Part shown: piece after piece, positions 1 through 10,989 of the stretch
How positions within the stretch are numbered: the stretch's first letter is position 1
Layout of the letters: each line of letters opens with the position of its first letter
Origin: Paguma larvata
Taxonomy: Eukaryota > Chordata > Mammalia > Carnivora > Viverridae
DNA length: 64,000 nucleotides
NCBI GenBank assembly: GCA_030068075.1
Contig: CM057824.1
Location: 129,384,414-129,448,413 of the forward strand
Direction of reading: 5' to 3'
The notes under the pieces: generated by a model
What the model saw: only the letters and a program-made list of their open reading frames with translations
The model's database searches: none
Told to the model about the DNA's origin: nothing
Program-made: the position numbers and the translations under genes

Positions 1-35
1 ATTTGTTGGAACTTGTACATTGGAAAAATACAAGT

Positions 36-286
36 TCAATAAATAAGTATTGCCTGAATGAATAAATACATATTTTTGAGATAAATATTTTTTTCAGAAT
101 TATGGTTGTTAGGTTTAACAGATAAAAATATAAGTTTCCCAGTTATAAATAATAAATAAATTTAGTAGGTGCTCAATAAATAAGTATTGCCTGAATGAAT
201 AAATACATATTTTTGAGATAAATAAATATTTTTTTCAGAATTATGGTTGTTAGGTTTAACAGATAAAAATATAAGTTTCCCAGTTA
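36..286. repeat. Tandem duplication, unit about 137-141 bp, two copies
   Basis: The stretch beginning TCAATAAATAAGTATTGCC at 36 returns at 173 and runs in parallel to '...TTTCCCAGTTA' (ending near 145 and 286). The second copy has a 4-bp insertion in its AAATA run; otherwise the copies are nearly identical, so the duplication is fairly recent or was homogenised. The unit contains an L2-like tail and the edge of the palindromic repeat that follows. Confidence 0.9.
163..205 (+). mobile_element. L2 LINE 3'-end fragment
   Basis: GTAGGTGCTCAATAAATAAG followed by TGAATGAATAAATA resembles the conserved L2 3' terminus (gtaggtgctcaataaatatttgttgaatgaatga). The same tail is partly present in the first tandem copy at 36-66. 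Short but characteristic. Confidence 0.55.
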
Positions 287-417
287 AACTTGATGTTCAG
301 CAAAATAATGAATAATTTATTTAGTATAAATATGTCTCAAGTATCACAAGTTAAAATAATATACATTGTTTATGTGGAATTCAAATTTAACTGACTGTCT
401 TGTATTTTTTGGGCGAC
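264..417. mobile_element. Imperfect palindromic medium-reiterated repeat, copy 1
   Basis: The left arm (about 264-325, containing CCCAGTTAAACTTGATGTTC) is an imperfect reverse complement of the right arm (about 350-417, containing GAATTCAAATTTAACTGACTG), joined by a TAGTATAAATATGTCTCAAG centre. It matches my memory of a dispersed mammalian hairpin-like repeat; I cannot recall its family name. A second, more diverged copy lies at 41450-41680. The structure suggests a non-autonomous DNA element. Confidence 0.6.
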
Positions 418-1439
418 TGTAGTCTGAATAAAATATTTCCACTTCAACAATGACTATTCATATGAATAAATTTTGAGAAAAAAATCTTATGCCTCATGTA
501 GAATAGCATTTTTCTCTGTAACTTTGGTTTAAATATTCAATCATGGTTCTTCTCAGCACAGGATATAGGTAAAAAGCTGTGAAGATGGTTAATTTTATCA
601 TATGATGAGTTGTTGACCAGATGGACACAAGTGACTGTCAGATGTTTTTAACAACAATGCATACGTATTGAAATACTATGTTTATATACAGATGTATTCA
701 TTTACATTTGTGTGGGCTATGGAAATCATGAGACTATTTTATTTTGTCATTTAATGGATGGAGCATGCTGATTGCCATAATAGGCAGACTTGATTCCTTA
801 GATTCAAGATTAATTCTTTTCTAATAACAGTGAAACATACTTCATCTCCCAGCAGAACATGTCTGGATGTCTATTGACAGGCCCTATAGTGTGACTACCT
901 AGGCAAATACCAGCCTGAAGGTCATCCTTTGAAAATTATACTGTTCCAGGCAGATCCAATAACATCAATCCATCCTGCACTAAGCATCAAGCTTCTGATA
1001 CCTTGTGGTCCTGAAATATAAATATCCCAAGCATAGTTTTTGACAGATAATAATTGCTCAATGAATGATGGTTTTATTTCCCAGTGTATGTGAATCCATT
1101 TCATAAAAAATTAAAAGAATATTTCAGAGAAACTTCTGAGCCCTATAAGACCAGAATTTTAAAATCATATCCTCCACAATTAACCTACTACACAGGATGG
1201 TTATGGGGGTTTAATAGAATGCTGAAGAACATGCTGTTCTTGCTCAACAGAAAAATTCAGCTACCCAATCCCCTCAATATATATCCTGGAAACTTTTGGT
1301 ACATCAGTGTTTTTTTTTATTGAACTTGTTTCAATTAGAAACTTGAATAAGCCCATAAATTAAAAATGCCTGAATTGCTTACAGTTTTAAGACTCATTAT
1401 TATGACCATCAGTGCTCATGTATTCTAACTTCAAGTTTC
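418..1439. other. Unique AT-rich sequence, no gene seen
   Basis: No recognisable repeat, coding region or RNA gene. A 79-codon frame at 1084-1323 has no recognisable motif and no exon-like signals. Confidence 0.5.
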
Positions 1440-1762
1440 ATGGCCTGAGAACTTGAATGAATGGAGCTACCGCTGAATGAGATATATGGGAAAAGGTGGA
1501 GATGAAGCAGATTTAGACAGGAGGTGGAGTCGGAAGAAGATTAGGAATTGAGATCTGAATATTTTAACTTTGACAAGTCTGTCAGCCATCCAAAAGGAGA
1601 TGTTAAATAGGCAGCCAAAAAATGGATCTGGAATTCATAGGAGAAATTAGGACTAGAGTAACTTTTGAGAATTATCTCCCTGTAGATGTTAAAGACACAT
1701 CACTTGAGGAAATCCTCAAGGGAGAGGTAGATAAAAAAGATGATGGGACCTAGGACTGAGCT
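1440..1762 (-). mobile_element. Old L2 LINE fragment, antisense
   Basis: Read on the minus strand this follows the L2 reverse-transcriptase and downstream region. Plus-strand landmarks are CAAAAGGAGATGTTAAATAGGC and GGACCTAGGACTGAGC, which echo the L2 antisense pattern. It is heavily diverged with no open frame. Confidence 0.5.
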
Positions 1763-1787
1763 TTGAGTCATTCACTCAAACTTCCCC

Positions 1788-1945
1788 CTTACCCACCTTT
1801 ACTGAGGAATAGTTGACAAATTACATATACTGGAAGTACACAATATAATGATTTGATATGCCTATATATTGTGAATGTTTACCAAGATCAAGATAATTAA
1901 CACATCCATCAGCTCACATCTTTAACACTTTTTTTGTCACTCAAA
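1788..1945 (-). mobile_element. L1M-type LINE 3'-UTR fragment, antisense
   Basis: The 'tactgaggaatagttgacaa ... gatttgatatgcctatatattgtgaatg ... cacatccatcagctcacat' pattern is the reverse complement of L1MA-like 3' UTRs. The same block occurs at 46560-46710. Confidence 0.65.
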
Positions 1946-2084
1946 TTTAAAAAGAGAAAGCAGCCAATGTGACTGAGAAACAGGTGAAGTGAAATAATAA
2001 GAATACAAAGTACAGGACTCTAGAATGTAACAGACCAGAGTCTAATTATATGAAAAGCACCAGACACAGTTAATTTGAGGGGCA

Positions 2085-2470
2085 TACCACAAAACACTGA
2101 CAAAAATATGCCTCAAAAAACTCAAGGTCATGGAAAATAAGAAAAGATTTGATAAACTGTCATAAACAAGAAGGGACTAAAGAGACAGGACAACTAACTG
2201 CAAATATTCTGGACTGGGTCTGACAGGAGATAAAGGACATTAATGGAAAAAACTGGTGAATCTGAATAAATTCTGGGATCTGGTCTAAAAAATCATCTTA
2301 AATATGAATATGTGGAAAATAGAATAATAGAATAAGTTGTTGATCTGAATAATAATATGTCAATTACTAGATTGTTGTGGTTAAGTATACTGGCTTCAAC
2401 TAATTATAAGATTTTGATGTAGGACATGTATGTACTACTTGGCAAAAAACAAATAAAGAGCATACCAATT
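2085..2470 (+). mobile_element. Old L1M-type 3'-UTR fragment, family uncertain
   Basis: Spaced similarity to a known L1M 3' UTR: CTCAAGGTCATGGAAAATAAG, AGGGACTAAAGAGACAGGAC, AAAGGACATTAATGG and CTGGTGAATCTGAATAAA occur in the expected order. No coding capacity. Confidence 0.45.
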
Positions 2471-2479
2471 TTTTAACAA

Positions 2480-5007
2480 TGGCTTAGGATAAAGGTCTTT
2501 GTTCTAGTTTAAACTTTAATCATCAGTTAGAGAAAAATAAATACATCCCATGGCTCTCACTGTCATGCCAGATGTGTATTTGCTTTCTCTCTCTTTTTTA
2601 AATTAGTTTTAATTGCCCTAAAGTGAGCACAGAAGTGATGAAAGTGTAAATATTCTACTGGTTTTCAATTATATCTAATTATACCTTAGATTTTTTTAAT
2701 ATACATATTGTACCTAGAGCTCTGTGTGATTAAAAAGTATCTCCTGATTACATGCAGAAAAATTATGAATTTCCTATAACTTCATTTAGCAATATACATC
2801 CTTTCTAATATTTTTAGAAATCATAGATATTAAAAAGTCATACATATTAAAACTATATTTTATGTACTTGTATTTACAGAGACACTCTAAATATGAAGAA
2901 AAACAGAAAGTGTTTTATCTGTATTTGTGTGTTTAAATATTTTTGAAAAACTTTTTGTGGTTCAGGGTTAATATAATACGTGAAATACTCCAGTGCACTT
3001 TTTCACTTTATTCTTCTACAGAGATATTTTTATGATAGGATTCTATTAAATGGTTATAAATCTTTTCCCTTTGGCTTGGGTATGGTTGACTACTCTTTGC
3101 CAATCACTTGTCAAGAGCAGGCAGTCTGGTTCAAAGGAGCAGTCAAGAGGCAAGAGATTCAAATATATGGCGGTTCAACTGGCATTTATTAATAACTCCT
3201 TTTGAGATCTGAGAGAAGGCATTTGCTTTCTTTTCAAAACACACACACACGCGCACACACACACATATTCTTCTATGCAAATTGCTAAAATAAGTTGAGA
3301 ATTCTCATTTCCCCCCTTCTACCTAATACAAATCTTCCAGTCAATTTACACTTGAGAATATGAAAGTAATAGCTGTTTTAAAAGAGATTACACAAACCTG
3401 CTGGATATTGAAACTTGTAAAGTAAAAGGCAGCAGAATAAACAAAGGCTGAGAAATTTTGTTTTTTTTGGCTCTCTGGATTTTGAAACGTAGACCAAATT
3501 TAGTTATGGTGAACAAGCCTTGCATTCGATAATTCTGCCCTGTGGGTATGGCTTTTTAGATTCCTAACTTCACTCCATCTCTTGAGTAATCATTTTACTT
3601 GTTTGGAAAGTTTATTTCTTTATTCCCTATAACGCACAGATGGCCAGAATGCAGCCCAGTATGCTATTGTGTCTACCATATTTTCAGCAAGTCTCCCTCT
3701 ATCAATGCATTCAAGTAGAGGTGTTTCCTTTTGTTGTGTATGGGCTCACACCTGGTGGCTAGACATTCATGTCAAAAGTATTTTGAGCCATAAAGAGAGG
3801 ATATAAAGAAAGTAATCCCAAGCACGTTAGCTGCCAAGATAATCTAATTTCTTTGATAGACTCTTAAGGAAACATGAGTCTCTGAAATTGGTGTAGAGTA
3901 AAAAAGACAAGCGAAAGCCAGTCTGTGGCAAAACAAGGTTTATAATGAAACATAATAGAGTAATTCAGAGTTAGAACACAGTTAAAAAGAACATAGCCTA
4001 ATTTTGGGTTACCTCATTTCTAGCGGCAGTCTTGCATCTGTTGCTTGTTAGAAAATAAAACAGTCTATAGCTAGTCATTTAGAAAGGTGTGAATCAAATG
4101 AATCTGGACTTTAGTGGAGTTGTAGTACCTTGTTAACCATAAAAATAAACAGATACAATATGTTTTCTTTTATTTTTGATTAAGATTAACAAATAGAATT
4201 ACATCTAAAAAAATCGTCTAAGTCTGGAAGAAGAAAATCATATCTAAGTCTTGATATTTAATGTGTTAAGCTTTAGGAAGAAATGTATTAATTAAAAAAA
4301 AAAAAGTTAAGCTTCTAAAAATCTCAAAACACTTTACAGGGATTATCAGATAAGAACAATTACTACATAGTACAAAAATATAAATAATGTCCAGGCACAT
4401 AAATGATTTAAATTATAGGGTTTCACATGAATACATTAAATTATAATATTTAGTCTGCAAGTACCTTAAGAACATGGTGGGGCTCATTGTGCTATGTTCG
4501 AATGCCACTTATCTCTTATTCATGCTGAGTGTAAAATCGGCTTAGACAACATTCTAAGACAACACTCTTCATTAGGGTTAAGGCATAATTGTTAATACAA
4601 CTAGATGTTTTTCTGTATAAAGGAAGGTTAAGATGTTTTCTTGGTTGTGGAATATTTAGATTAAATTAATGGATAATTTACCCAATGAATTACCTGCATA
4701 GATAGCCATGGGAGCTTAAGCAGTAAATTAGGCACGGTTATAACAGTTGCCAGCTGAGATCACTGGATGTACTGTTAGCTACTAATTTTTGTCATTTTGC
4801 TGGCTCTTTATCTATAACTACATTACATCAATTAAAAGTGACCTTGAAAATATATCTATTTAATTATAATGTGTGTTCTTCCAGAATCCTTTAACATTTG
4901 CTCAAGTTTGACATGTTTGCAGGCATAGTTTATATTAAAAGTATTACCATTAAATTGGAGAAGCATTGTGCATCTTTATTATTTCCTGCTGTTCAGTGCT
5001 TAGAACA
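2480..5007. other. Unique AT-rich sequence with short simple repeats
   Basis: Contains a (CA)n run with a CG interruption at 3239-3267 and an A-run near 4292-4304. I see no gene, RNA gene or dateable transposon. The frame at 2980-3192 is not recognisable. Confidence 0.5.
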
Positions 5008-5082
5008 TATAGATAGATGATAGATAGATGATAGAAAGATAGATAAATAGATAGACAGAAGGACAGATAGATATATAGATAG
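5008..5082 (+). repeat. (GATA)n microsatellite
   Basis: About 75 bp of ATAGATAGATG-type repeat with GATG, GAAA and GACA variants. An interrupted tetranucleotide array of this length is likely to be polymorphic. Confidence 0.9.
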
Positions 5083-5424
5083 CTTTAATCCGTTCTAAAT
5101 TGTGATCTAATTTGTTCATTTTAAGGCATCATTATATTTTATCAGGGTGCAGGGCTCCTACTTCCCTTACTCAAGTAACTCAAACTTAAACACAGAAATG
5201 TTTTAGTGCTCACTAAAAATATTAATTATCCATAACACAGTTCTAGCAGGGCATTTTGGTAGGCTATTACAGTAAATCTATGGTTTAGTGTTCAGAAAAA
5301 TTCAGGAATATGAACAATTCTTTCTATCCTTGAAAAAAAATAGTACAATAGTATGTAGGTATGTTTTATTTCAATCTGACTGATTTAATTATTGAATTTG
5401 GCTCTTGTTGTATAAAATGTACAG

Positions 5425-5580
5425 ACTTCTTAACCTGTACTTGGCTTAGTTTCTTTACTTATAGAAAGGGGATAGAAACTACAAGAAAAAAAAAGCTATT
5501 GTAAGGGCCAGAATGGAATTTTAAAAAGTCCTTACTACAGAGTATAGGCTCAATGAACAGTAATCTTTATTAAATTTATA
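5425..5580 (+). mobile_element. MIR SINE
   Basis: CTTAACCTGTACTTGGCTTAG, TTTCTTTACTTATAGAAAGG and GAGTATAGGCTCAATGAACAG lie in the order of the MIR core and tail ('cttaacctctctgtgcctcagtttcctcatctgtaaaatgg ... catagtaagcgctcaataaatg'). Confidence 0.55.
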
Positions 5581-5639
5581 TTTTAGAGGCCCTCCAGCAT
5601 ATCGGAAAGCTCTTTTAAATAGACATGAAGCACCCTCCT

Positions 5640-5740
5640 GCATTCTTCATTGCATGACTTTAAATAAATCATTTAAATTCTTATAGCCTCAATTTCTTCA
5701 CTTGAGGAAGTATAAACTGTAGGAAATACTAGAAACAACA
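5640..5740 (+). mobile_element. MIR-like SINE fragment
   Basis: GCATGACTTTAAATAAATCA followed by CCTCAATTTCTTCACTTGAGG resembles the MIR core ('gaccttgggcaagtcacttaac ... cctcagtttcttcatctgta'). Short and diverged. An (AAC)n run and a 21-T run (5828-5848) follow before the next SINE. Confidence 0.4.
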
Positions 5741-5911
5741 ACAACAACAAAAATGCCTGTTTTAAATTCTCAGATTTTTGTATATCAGAAATAAAGTCAG
5801 CATTGAGAAACACCAATGCAACCATCATTTTTTTTTTTTTTTTTTTTTATGATTTTACGATCTGGTGTTTATTCCTTGGACAAGTGCTTTTGTTAAGACT
5901 GCCTAAAGCTA

Positions 5912-6134
5912 GGGGTGCCTCCATGGCTCAATCAGTTAAGCAGCTGACTCTTGATTTTGCCTCAGGTCATGATCTCACAGTTGTGGGATCTAGCCCCATG
6001 TTAGGCTGGAGTGTGGAGACTGCTTGGGATTTCTCTCTGTCTCTGTCTCTCTCTCTCTCCTCTCCTCTGCCCTACCCACTTGCTCACATGCTCTCTCTCT
6101 CTTTTCTCTCTCTCTCTCTCTCTCAAAAGAAAGG
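5912..6134 (+). mobile_element. CAN-SINE (tRNA-Lys-derived), 13-bp TSD
   Basis: The tRNA-like head GGGGTGCCTCCATGGCTCAA is followed by CTCAGGTCATGATCTCACAG, then long TC-rich stretches and a short A-rich tail. Identical 13-bp duplications CTGCCTAAAGCTA flank it at 5899-5911 and 6135-6147. The tail has expanded into several (CT)n runs. The 161-codon frame across this SINE is incidental. Confidence 0.95.
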
Positions 6135-6147
6135 CTGCCTAAAGCTA

Positions 6148-6850
6148 AATAGAATAGATTTTAAAATATTCTTGTGCCTTACACTCTTAAATAATGAGGT
6201 CTGCTGTCTTACAATTAAGTTAATAATTGAATCTTGTTTCTGGTTTATGTCACTGTTGTTAGAAATTTATATATTCTGCATTTCATAATTCACTGGCTTC
6301 ATATTCTAGGATGTTCTTTTTTCTCTCTAATTTTAAGCAGAAAATTCTGTTACTGACTTCCATTGGTTGATATTACATTACCCAGTCTCTAAGAAAGTAT
6401 CTTGACTACTTGTGGATTTATTGATCAAATACTCTCAATTCAACCAGCTCTGAATACATGTACTTAGAGTTTTATTTGTATTATAATTCCCTACAATAAA
6501 TGCTAATTTCTACTCCCCAGTTAATCTGGCACATTGAGTCAGTTAACATATTTCTGAGTATCACTAAATTGTGGTAAGAATGGAGAACTTTAAAATATAT
6601 CATTACATGCAAAATATGATGTTTGATAACCAAATAGAAATTGAGATTAAGACAATATGTATTTCATTTAACAAATGTGTTTGGACACACACACAAAAAT
6701 TAAGACTAACCTAGTATATACCATACAGATTACAAATATATATACATCCTAAAATTGAAAATACTTGTTAAATATGGTAGACAGCTCTCAGTAACTTACT
6801 TGTTATGTGGGAAAAAAGGCATAACATTCACACATCTATGGAGTGTCCCT
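6148..6850. other. Unique AT-rich sequence
   Basis: No gene or recognisable transposon seen between two SINEs. Confidence 0.5.
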
Positions 6851-6873
6851 TTTAATTATTTTTAAATGTTTAT

Positions 6874-6905
<32 letters not shown>

Positions 6906-7082
6906 CATGCATGCACACAAGTGGGGGAGGAGCAGAGTGAGAGGGAGACACAGAATCAAAAGCAGGATCCAGGTTCCAAGCTGTCAGCACACAGCCTGAC
7001 CTAGGGATCAAACCTACAAGTCAGGAGATCATGACCTGAGCCAACGTCTGACACTCAACTGACTGAGTCACCGAGGTGCCCC
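6851..7082 (-). mobile_element. CAN-SINE, antisense, with (GA)n tail
   Basis: The minus-strand SINE starts at GGGGCACCTCGGTGACTCAG and ends in the A-rich/TC tail, seen on the plus strand as TTTTTAAATGTTTATTTTGA then GAGAGA (about 6878-6904). The body shows AAGCTGTCAGCACACAGCC and GAGATCATGACCTGAGCC. No clean TSD, so it is older than several others here. Confidence 0.93.
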
Positions 7083-9023
7083 TCGGATGTCTCTCTCATT
7101 AATGAGACTAAGTATAAGAGGCTGGGACAGGGTCTCATTCTCTATGGCACTTCTGGGTTGGTTTTATATTACATAAATACATGTCTAACTCAACTTACTT
7201 TTGTTGATACAGTGTTTAATGTCTCAGGCAAAAGGGAAGCATTTGTACCTTATTTTCTTGGAAAATTAATTTCTCAATATTCTAGGGCCAAAATGCAATC
7301 TCAACAATACTAATCCTGCTGGCATACTCAACTAAATATAGTAAAATAGGAAACACTATGCATTATCAAAGGTTAGAAATCATTTTATAACTGAATTACA
7401 TGTTCATTCAATAAGTATTTCAACTCAGAGCACATAGTTCTGGGTAGTAAGTATGGGGTCAAAGAAAAAGAAAATCTACATTGTGTGTGCTTATTCCACC
7501 GTTGAGTATTTTTACAGAGAATGCTCTATTATGGTTTCTGTTCTCTGATTAGGAAGCCTGTCTTTTCAGTTCAAAAGCCCCCTGTGATTTGAGAGTGCAA
7601 GAAAAGCATACACTGGTGAAGTGACTTGCTGGACCATTGAAGTTCAATTTAAGCATGGAAGGCATCTCTGGGGAGAGCGAAGCTGTTCTAGTCTGTGAAG
7701 ATATCTATATACCCTGAGCTGGTGGGAGGTACCAGGAAGTGATGGCAGAACCATGGGGTATCTTTGATTCACAATAAGATACTGCTTCTTTTAGAATGAA
7801 AAGCCACCTGTTGTTTGTCAAAAGGTACTACTTACTGATTATTACTTTACATATTAATGCAAAGAACCCTTGGAAGTAGTCTCCTGTGCAGTCGCTGAAA
7901 GTCAGTCTTTCACCTGTCTCCAATAGGGCAAACTTAAAAAAAATGTTTTGTACAGCCAGTAGAGAATGCTTCTTTCTTTAAAGAAATCAGAGCTGTCTGC
8001 TGGGGGCAATAAAGAGGGAGAATATGGGGAGTATTGAGTTGCTTATTGCCAAGCATGGAAAAATGCTAATAAGATCCATGCTGAGAAAAGCTCTCACTCA
8101 TCAGGGTGCATCATTGCAGACATTAAGCTGAGGCTGTGAATTGCTGTTAGCCAAAACTCGAGAAAGGCTAACGAGAATTGTGCCAAGAAGTATCTCCAGT
8201 CACCCTGTGAATTGCTGTCTGCGGGCCTGAGGTTTGCTATATTGTTTTTGAAATAATTTGCATAGCAAAAACTGTCTGGGGAACTTGGCAAATCTATCAG
8301 TATGTCAGTATATATGATATGTATTTGTTAATTTTTTTGCTGAAAACTTAAAGAATAATTATATAATTTAATCAATAATCAAATGCATAAATGCAGACAC
8401 TTTAAATAAATACATCATAATCTAGTGTTTGCTCTTTTAGGGTCTGAATCTCAATGAAATGAGATTGATACGAGACCAAAGAAAATCTGAACAGAGCCAT
8501 TTACTGACTTTTCAAAGGATCTTTTATGTAAGGACATAAAGAAAATCCATCCCCCCTCATTTTTTGACAGTATGGCAACATATATCATCCATAACTATGG
8601 CAATTTGCAAACAGGTAAACCCTCAATCTTTTTTATGAGAAATGAAGCAGATAATAAAATGGAGTGTCCTATTCAAAAGTAACTGGGCTGAATGCTGATA
8701 GTTGTTTGATTCTTCTTATTTTAACACGGCCACTTGGCTTATGTATTTCTGCTCAAGTGCAGTGTAAGAGAGTACAAGGCGATCAGATCAATGAAATGCT
8801 GGAGGAAACTGGGCACAGAGGATTTCCTGATGTTGCTTAAAAAGCACGGGTTAAAATGTGCTAATGGGTACAGTTCATTTTAATTGCCAATAACTAATGG
8901 GATTACCTGATAAACATCAAAAATATTGTCCCCTTTCTATATAAAATCCTGATGTAAAATATTCCTGCTAGTGCAGTCAGCTAGAAATTAATAGAGAAGT
9001 AGTTTAGGGTAGTAAAACTTAGA
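7083..9023. other. Largely repeat-free sequence; possible conserved noncoding segments
   Basis: A weak L2 antisense scrap lies at 7400-7470 (TTCATTCAATAAGTATTTCAA). Otherwise the DNA is complex and transposon-free. The parts at about 7990-8290 and 8860-8960 look enhancer-like in texture (balanced composition, AATTTGCAT at 8255-8263, TAATTG/TAATGGGATTA-type homeodomain sites near 8880-8905). No coding frame or RNA gene is visible. Confidence 0.45.
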
Positions 9024-9170
9024 GAAATCTGAATTATATGCTCTGTTCTATTGCTAATTAGTTTCCCTTGGGACAATGACTTCCCTTGCTTGTGTCTCAT
9101 TTTTTTTAAAAAAATAACGGTCTGCACCACCATTAATTAAAATTTCAGACTTATGAGTGGATTTTATGTA
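9024..9170 (+). mobile_element. MIR-like SINE fragment
   Basis: TTGCTAATTAGTTTCCCTTGG followed by GACTTCCCTTGCTTGTGTCTC has the spacing of the MIR core ('ctaattagctgtgtgaccttgggcaagtcacttaac'). Diverged and without ends. Confidence 0.4.
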
Positions 9171-9245
9171 TAGTCAGGGAATTAAGTGTCTCCCTCTCCC
9201 GTTTGATAGTTCAGAAATAGAAGGAGTGCTCTAAGATTTCTCAGT

Positions 9246-9316
9246 GTGTGGGTGTGTGCCTGTGTACATAAGACACACACACACAGAGAGAGGGGGGAGA
9301 AAGAGAGAGAGAGATG
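9246..9316. repeat. Mixed GT/CA/GA low-complexity tract
   Basis: Runs of GTGTGTGGGTGTGTG, then ACACACACACAC, then GAGAGAGGGG and (GA)n. No other content. Confidence 0.85.
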
Positions 9317-9483
9317 TCCTATCTGTGAACATTTCCTGTTAATTAATGTTGGGTTTTTTAGTTTTCAGTTATATTACTTTCCTCTATGTTTTCCACACCA
9401 ATTAAAAAAACCTGCCTAGGAGTCAGATAGGAAATGTGGCTTTGCTCAGAAACAAATTTTAACTTCTAATATTCCATCTCGAA

Positions 9484-9720
9484 TTAAAAAAAAAAAAGTT
9501 CTTATTCACTTTCTTGTTGAAAGAGAGAAAGAGAGAGAGAGAGAGAGAGAATGAGTAAGGAGGAGGGGCAGAAGAAGAGTGAGAATGAGAGAGAATCTTA
9601 AGCAGGTTCCACAGTCAGCATGGAGCTGATTCGGGGTTCCATCTTATGACCCTGAAATCATGACCTGATCTGAAATCAAGAGCCAGAAGTTTAATCGACT
9701 GAGCCACCCAGGTGCCCCCC
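9484..9720 (-). mobile_element. CAN-SINE, antisense
   Basis: The minus-strand head is GGGGGGCACCTGGGTGGCTC and the body has GGTCATGATTTCAGGGTCAT. The plus strand begins with an A-run (9484-9497) and carries a (GA)n tract near 9530-9550. Possible degenerate TSD (AATATTCCATCT at 9468 versus AATACCCTATCA after 9719). Diverged relative to the 12.8-kb copy. Confidence 0.92.
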
Positions 9721-9909
9721 AATACCCTATCATAAATTTAATCTCAAAACTGCTGATCTGCATGTTTACAAAAGAAAATTTTCACTGGGCACATGTTAAA
9801 AATGGCAAATGAACCTTTACTCAGGACCAATGCACTAGATTGAATTCAATTCCACTGAAATAAAAGGTAGTGTTTTTGTTCCTTTGTTTGTTTGTTTAAC
9901 TTGGGATGA

Positions 9910-10169
9910 CAAAACAAAGGAATAGAACCTCTGATGGTTACCAGAGGGGAGGTGGGGGGGATGGGTTAAAAGGTGATGGGGATTAGGGAGTGACCCTGTT
10001 GTGATAACACAACAGTGTTCTCATCACACTGGGTGTTGTATGGAGGTGTTGAATCACTACATTGCACCCCTGAAGCTGATATTATACTGTATATTAACTG
10101 GAATTTAAAACTTAAAAAATTAAATTGTGGGTTTTCACCTGCAAAAAGTAAGTAAGAAAAACAAATTAA
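9910..10169 (+). mobile_element. 5'-truncated carnivore L1, 3' end only
   Basis: Sense 3' UTR: CTGATGGTTACCAGAGGGGA, GTGATGGGGATTAG, CACTGGGTGTTGTATGGAGG, GAATCACTACATTGCACCCC and GGAATTTAAAACTT. Flanks AACTTGGGATGA (9898-9909) and AACCTGGGATGA (10170-10181) fit a 12-bp TSD with one mismatch. Severe 5' truncation is typical of target-primed reverse transcription. Confidence 0.88.
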
Positions 10170-10181
10170 AACCTGGGATGA

Positions 10182-10596
10182 GCTAATGGAGAAGCGGAAC
10201 AGGACTCCATGGGGGAGGATGGTCAATACGACGAGCCATCTATCTGTGTTTGCCAATTGTCACTTAGCTAGTGAGGCTTCTACCCTCCCACAGAGACTGG
10301 AAACAGGGGTCCTATCTTTCTTGATGGTCACATTTCAAAGGGATTGCTCCTGGGTCACTGAGAAAAATGTTCCCGTGCAGAAGAAGATTTGCGTCTCAGA
10401 GGGGCAGAGAAAGAATGTACAAGTACATGTTTTCTAAAGTAAATGGAGTTTAGAGGCCTAAATTCAGGAAGAAGCATATCTAAAGTTTACTCAAGCTGAG
10501 GGGAACTGTAAAGCCATCTTGCTCAGACCACAGGTAGAAGATTGACCTTAAATGGTTCTTAAATTTAGGCAACAAAGGAACAAACTCTCATTCAAT
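10182..10596. other. Unique sequence
   Basis: No transposon or gene recognised. Overlapping short frames on both strands (10186-10437 and 9966-10256) are incidental; the second runs antisense through the L1. Confidence 0.45.
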
Positions 10597-10662
10597 CTCT
10601 CTCTCTCTGTCACTTGTACACACGCGCGCACGCGCGCGCGCGCACACACACACACACACACA
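10597..10662. repeat. (CT)n next to alternating CA/CG tract, Z-DNA-prone
   Basis: A short (CT)n run at 10597-10608 precedes a perfectly alternating purine-pyrimidine run at 10616-10662 (47 bp) that contains three CG-rich blocks followed by (CA)n. The two open frames crossing it encode low-complexity Thr/His/Arg or Val/Cys/Ala runs and are not genes. Confidence 0.92.
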
Positions 10663-10989
10663 AATGGGCTGATCCTGATAAGTGAGCATGGAGACCAGAA
10701 GACAATAACTATCACATTGGAATCCTTCCATCAAATCTATCATATAAACCACTCTTTCTCTTGTGGAGAGATCTAAATGAAGGAATAAGGAAAGAAAAGA
10801 GAACAGAAATGTTCTTCTGAAAAACTGTTTCAATTTGAGGAATATGCAAAGTCTCCACAGCATTAAAAATACACAGAAACTTGGGCACTGTTATTTATTT
10901 TTAGTTTCTAACCATAATCCAAGAGCATATTGGATACCATAATAGATGGTTTAGCATCTTTTATTCTTAATTATATTATGTTCCTATAT

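Noticed and set aside
5803..6288. 161-codon open frame, the longest in the window
   Set aside because: Most of it reads through a CAN-SINE and its (CT)n tail, with a poly-Phe start from a T-run. No domain, and the SINE boundaries explain it.
6878..6904. Regularly repeated GA tracts (also at 9530, 37496, 37740) as a possible repeat array such as CRISPR
   Set aside because: They are SINE tails with no spacer/repeat structure, in a vertebrate genome where CRISPR arrays do not occur.
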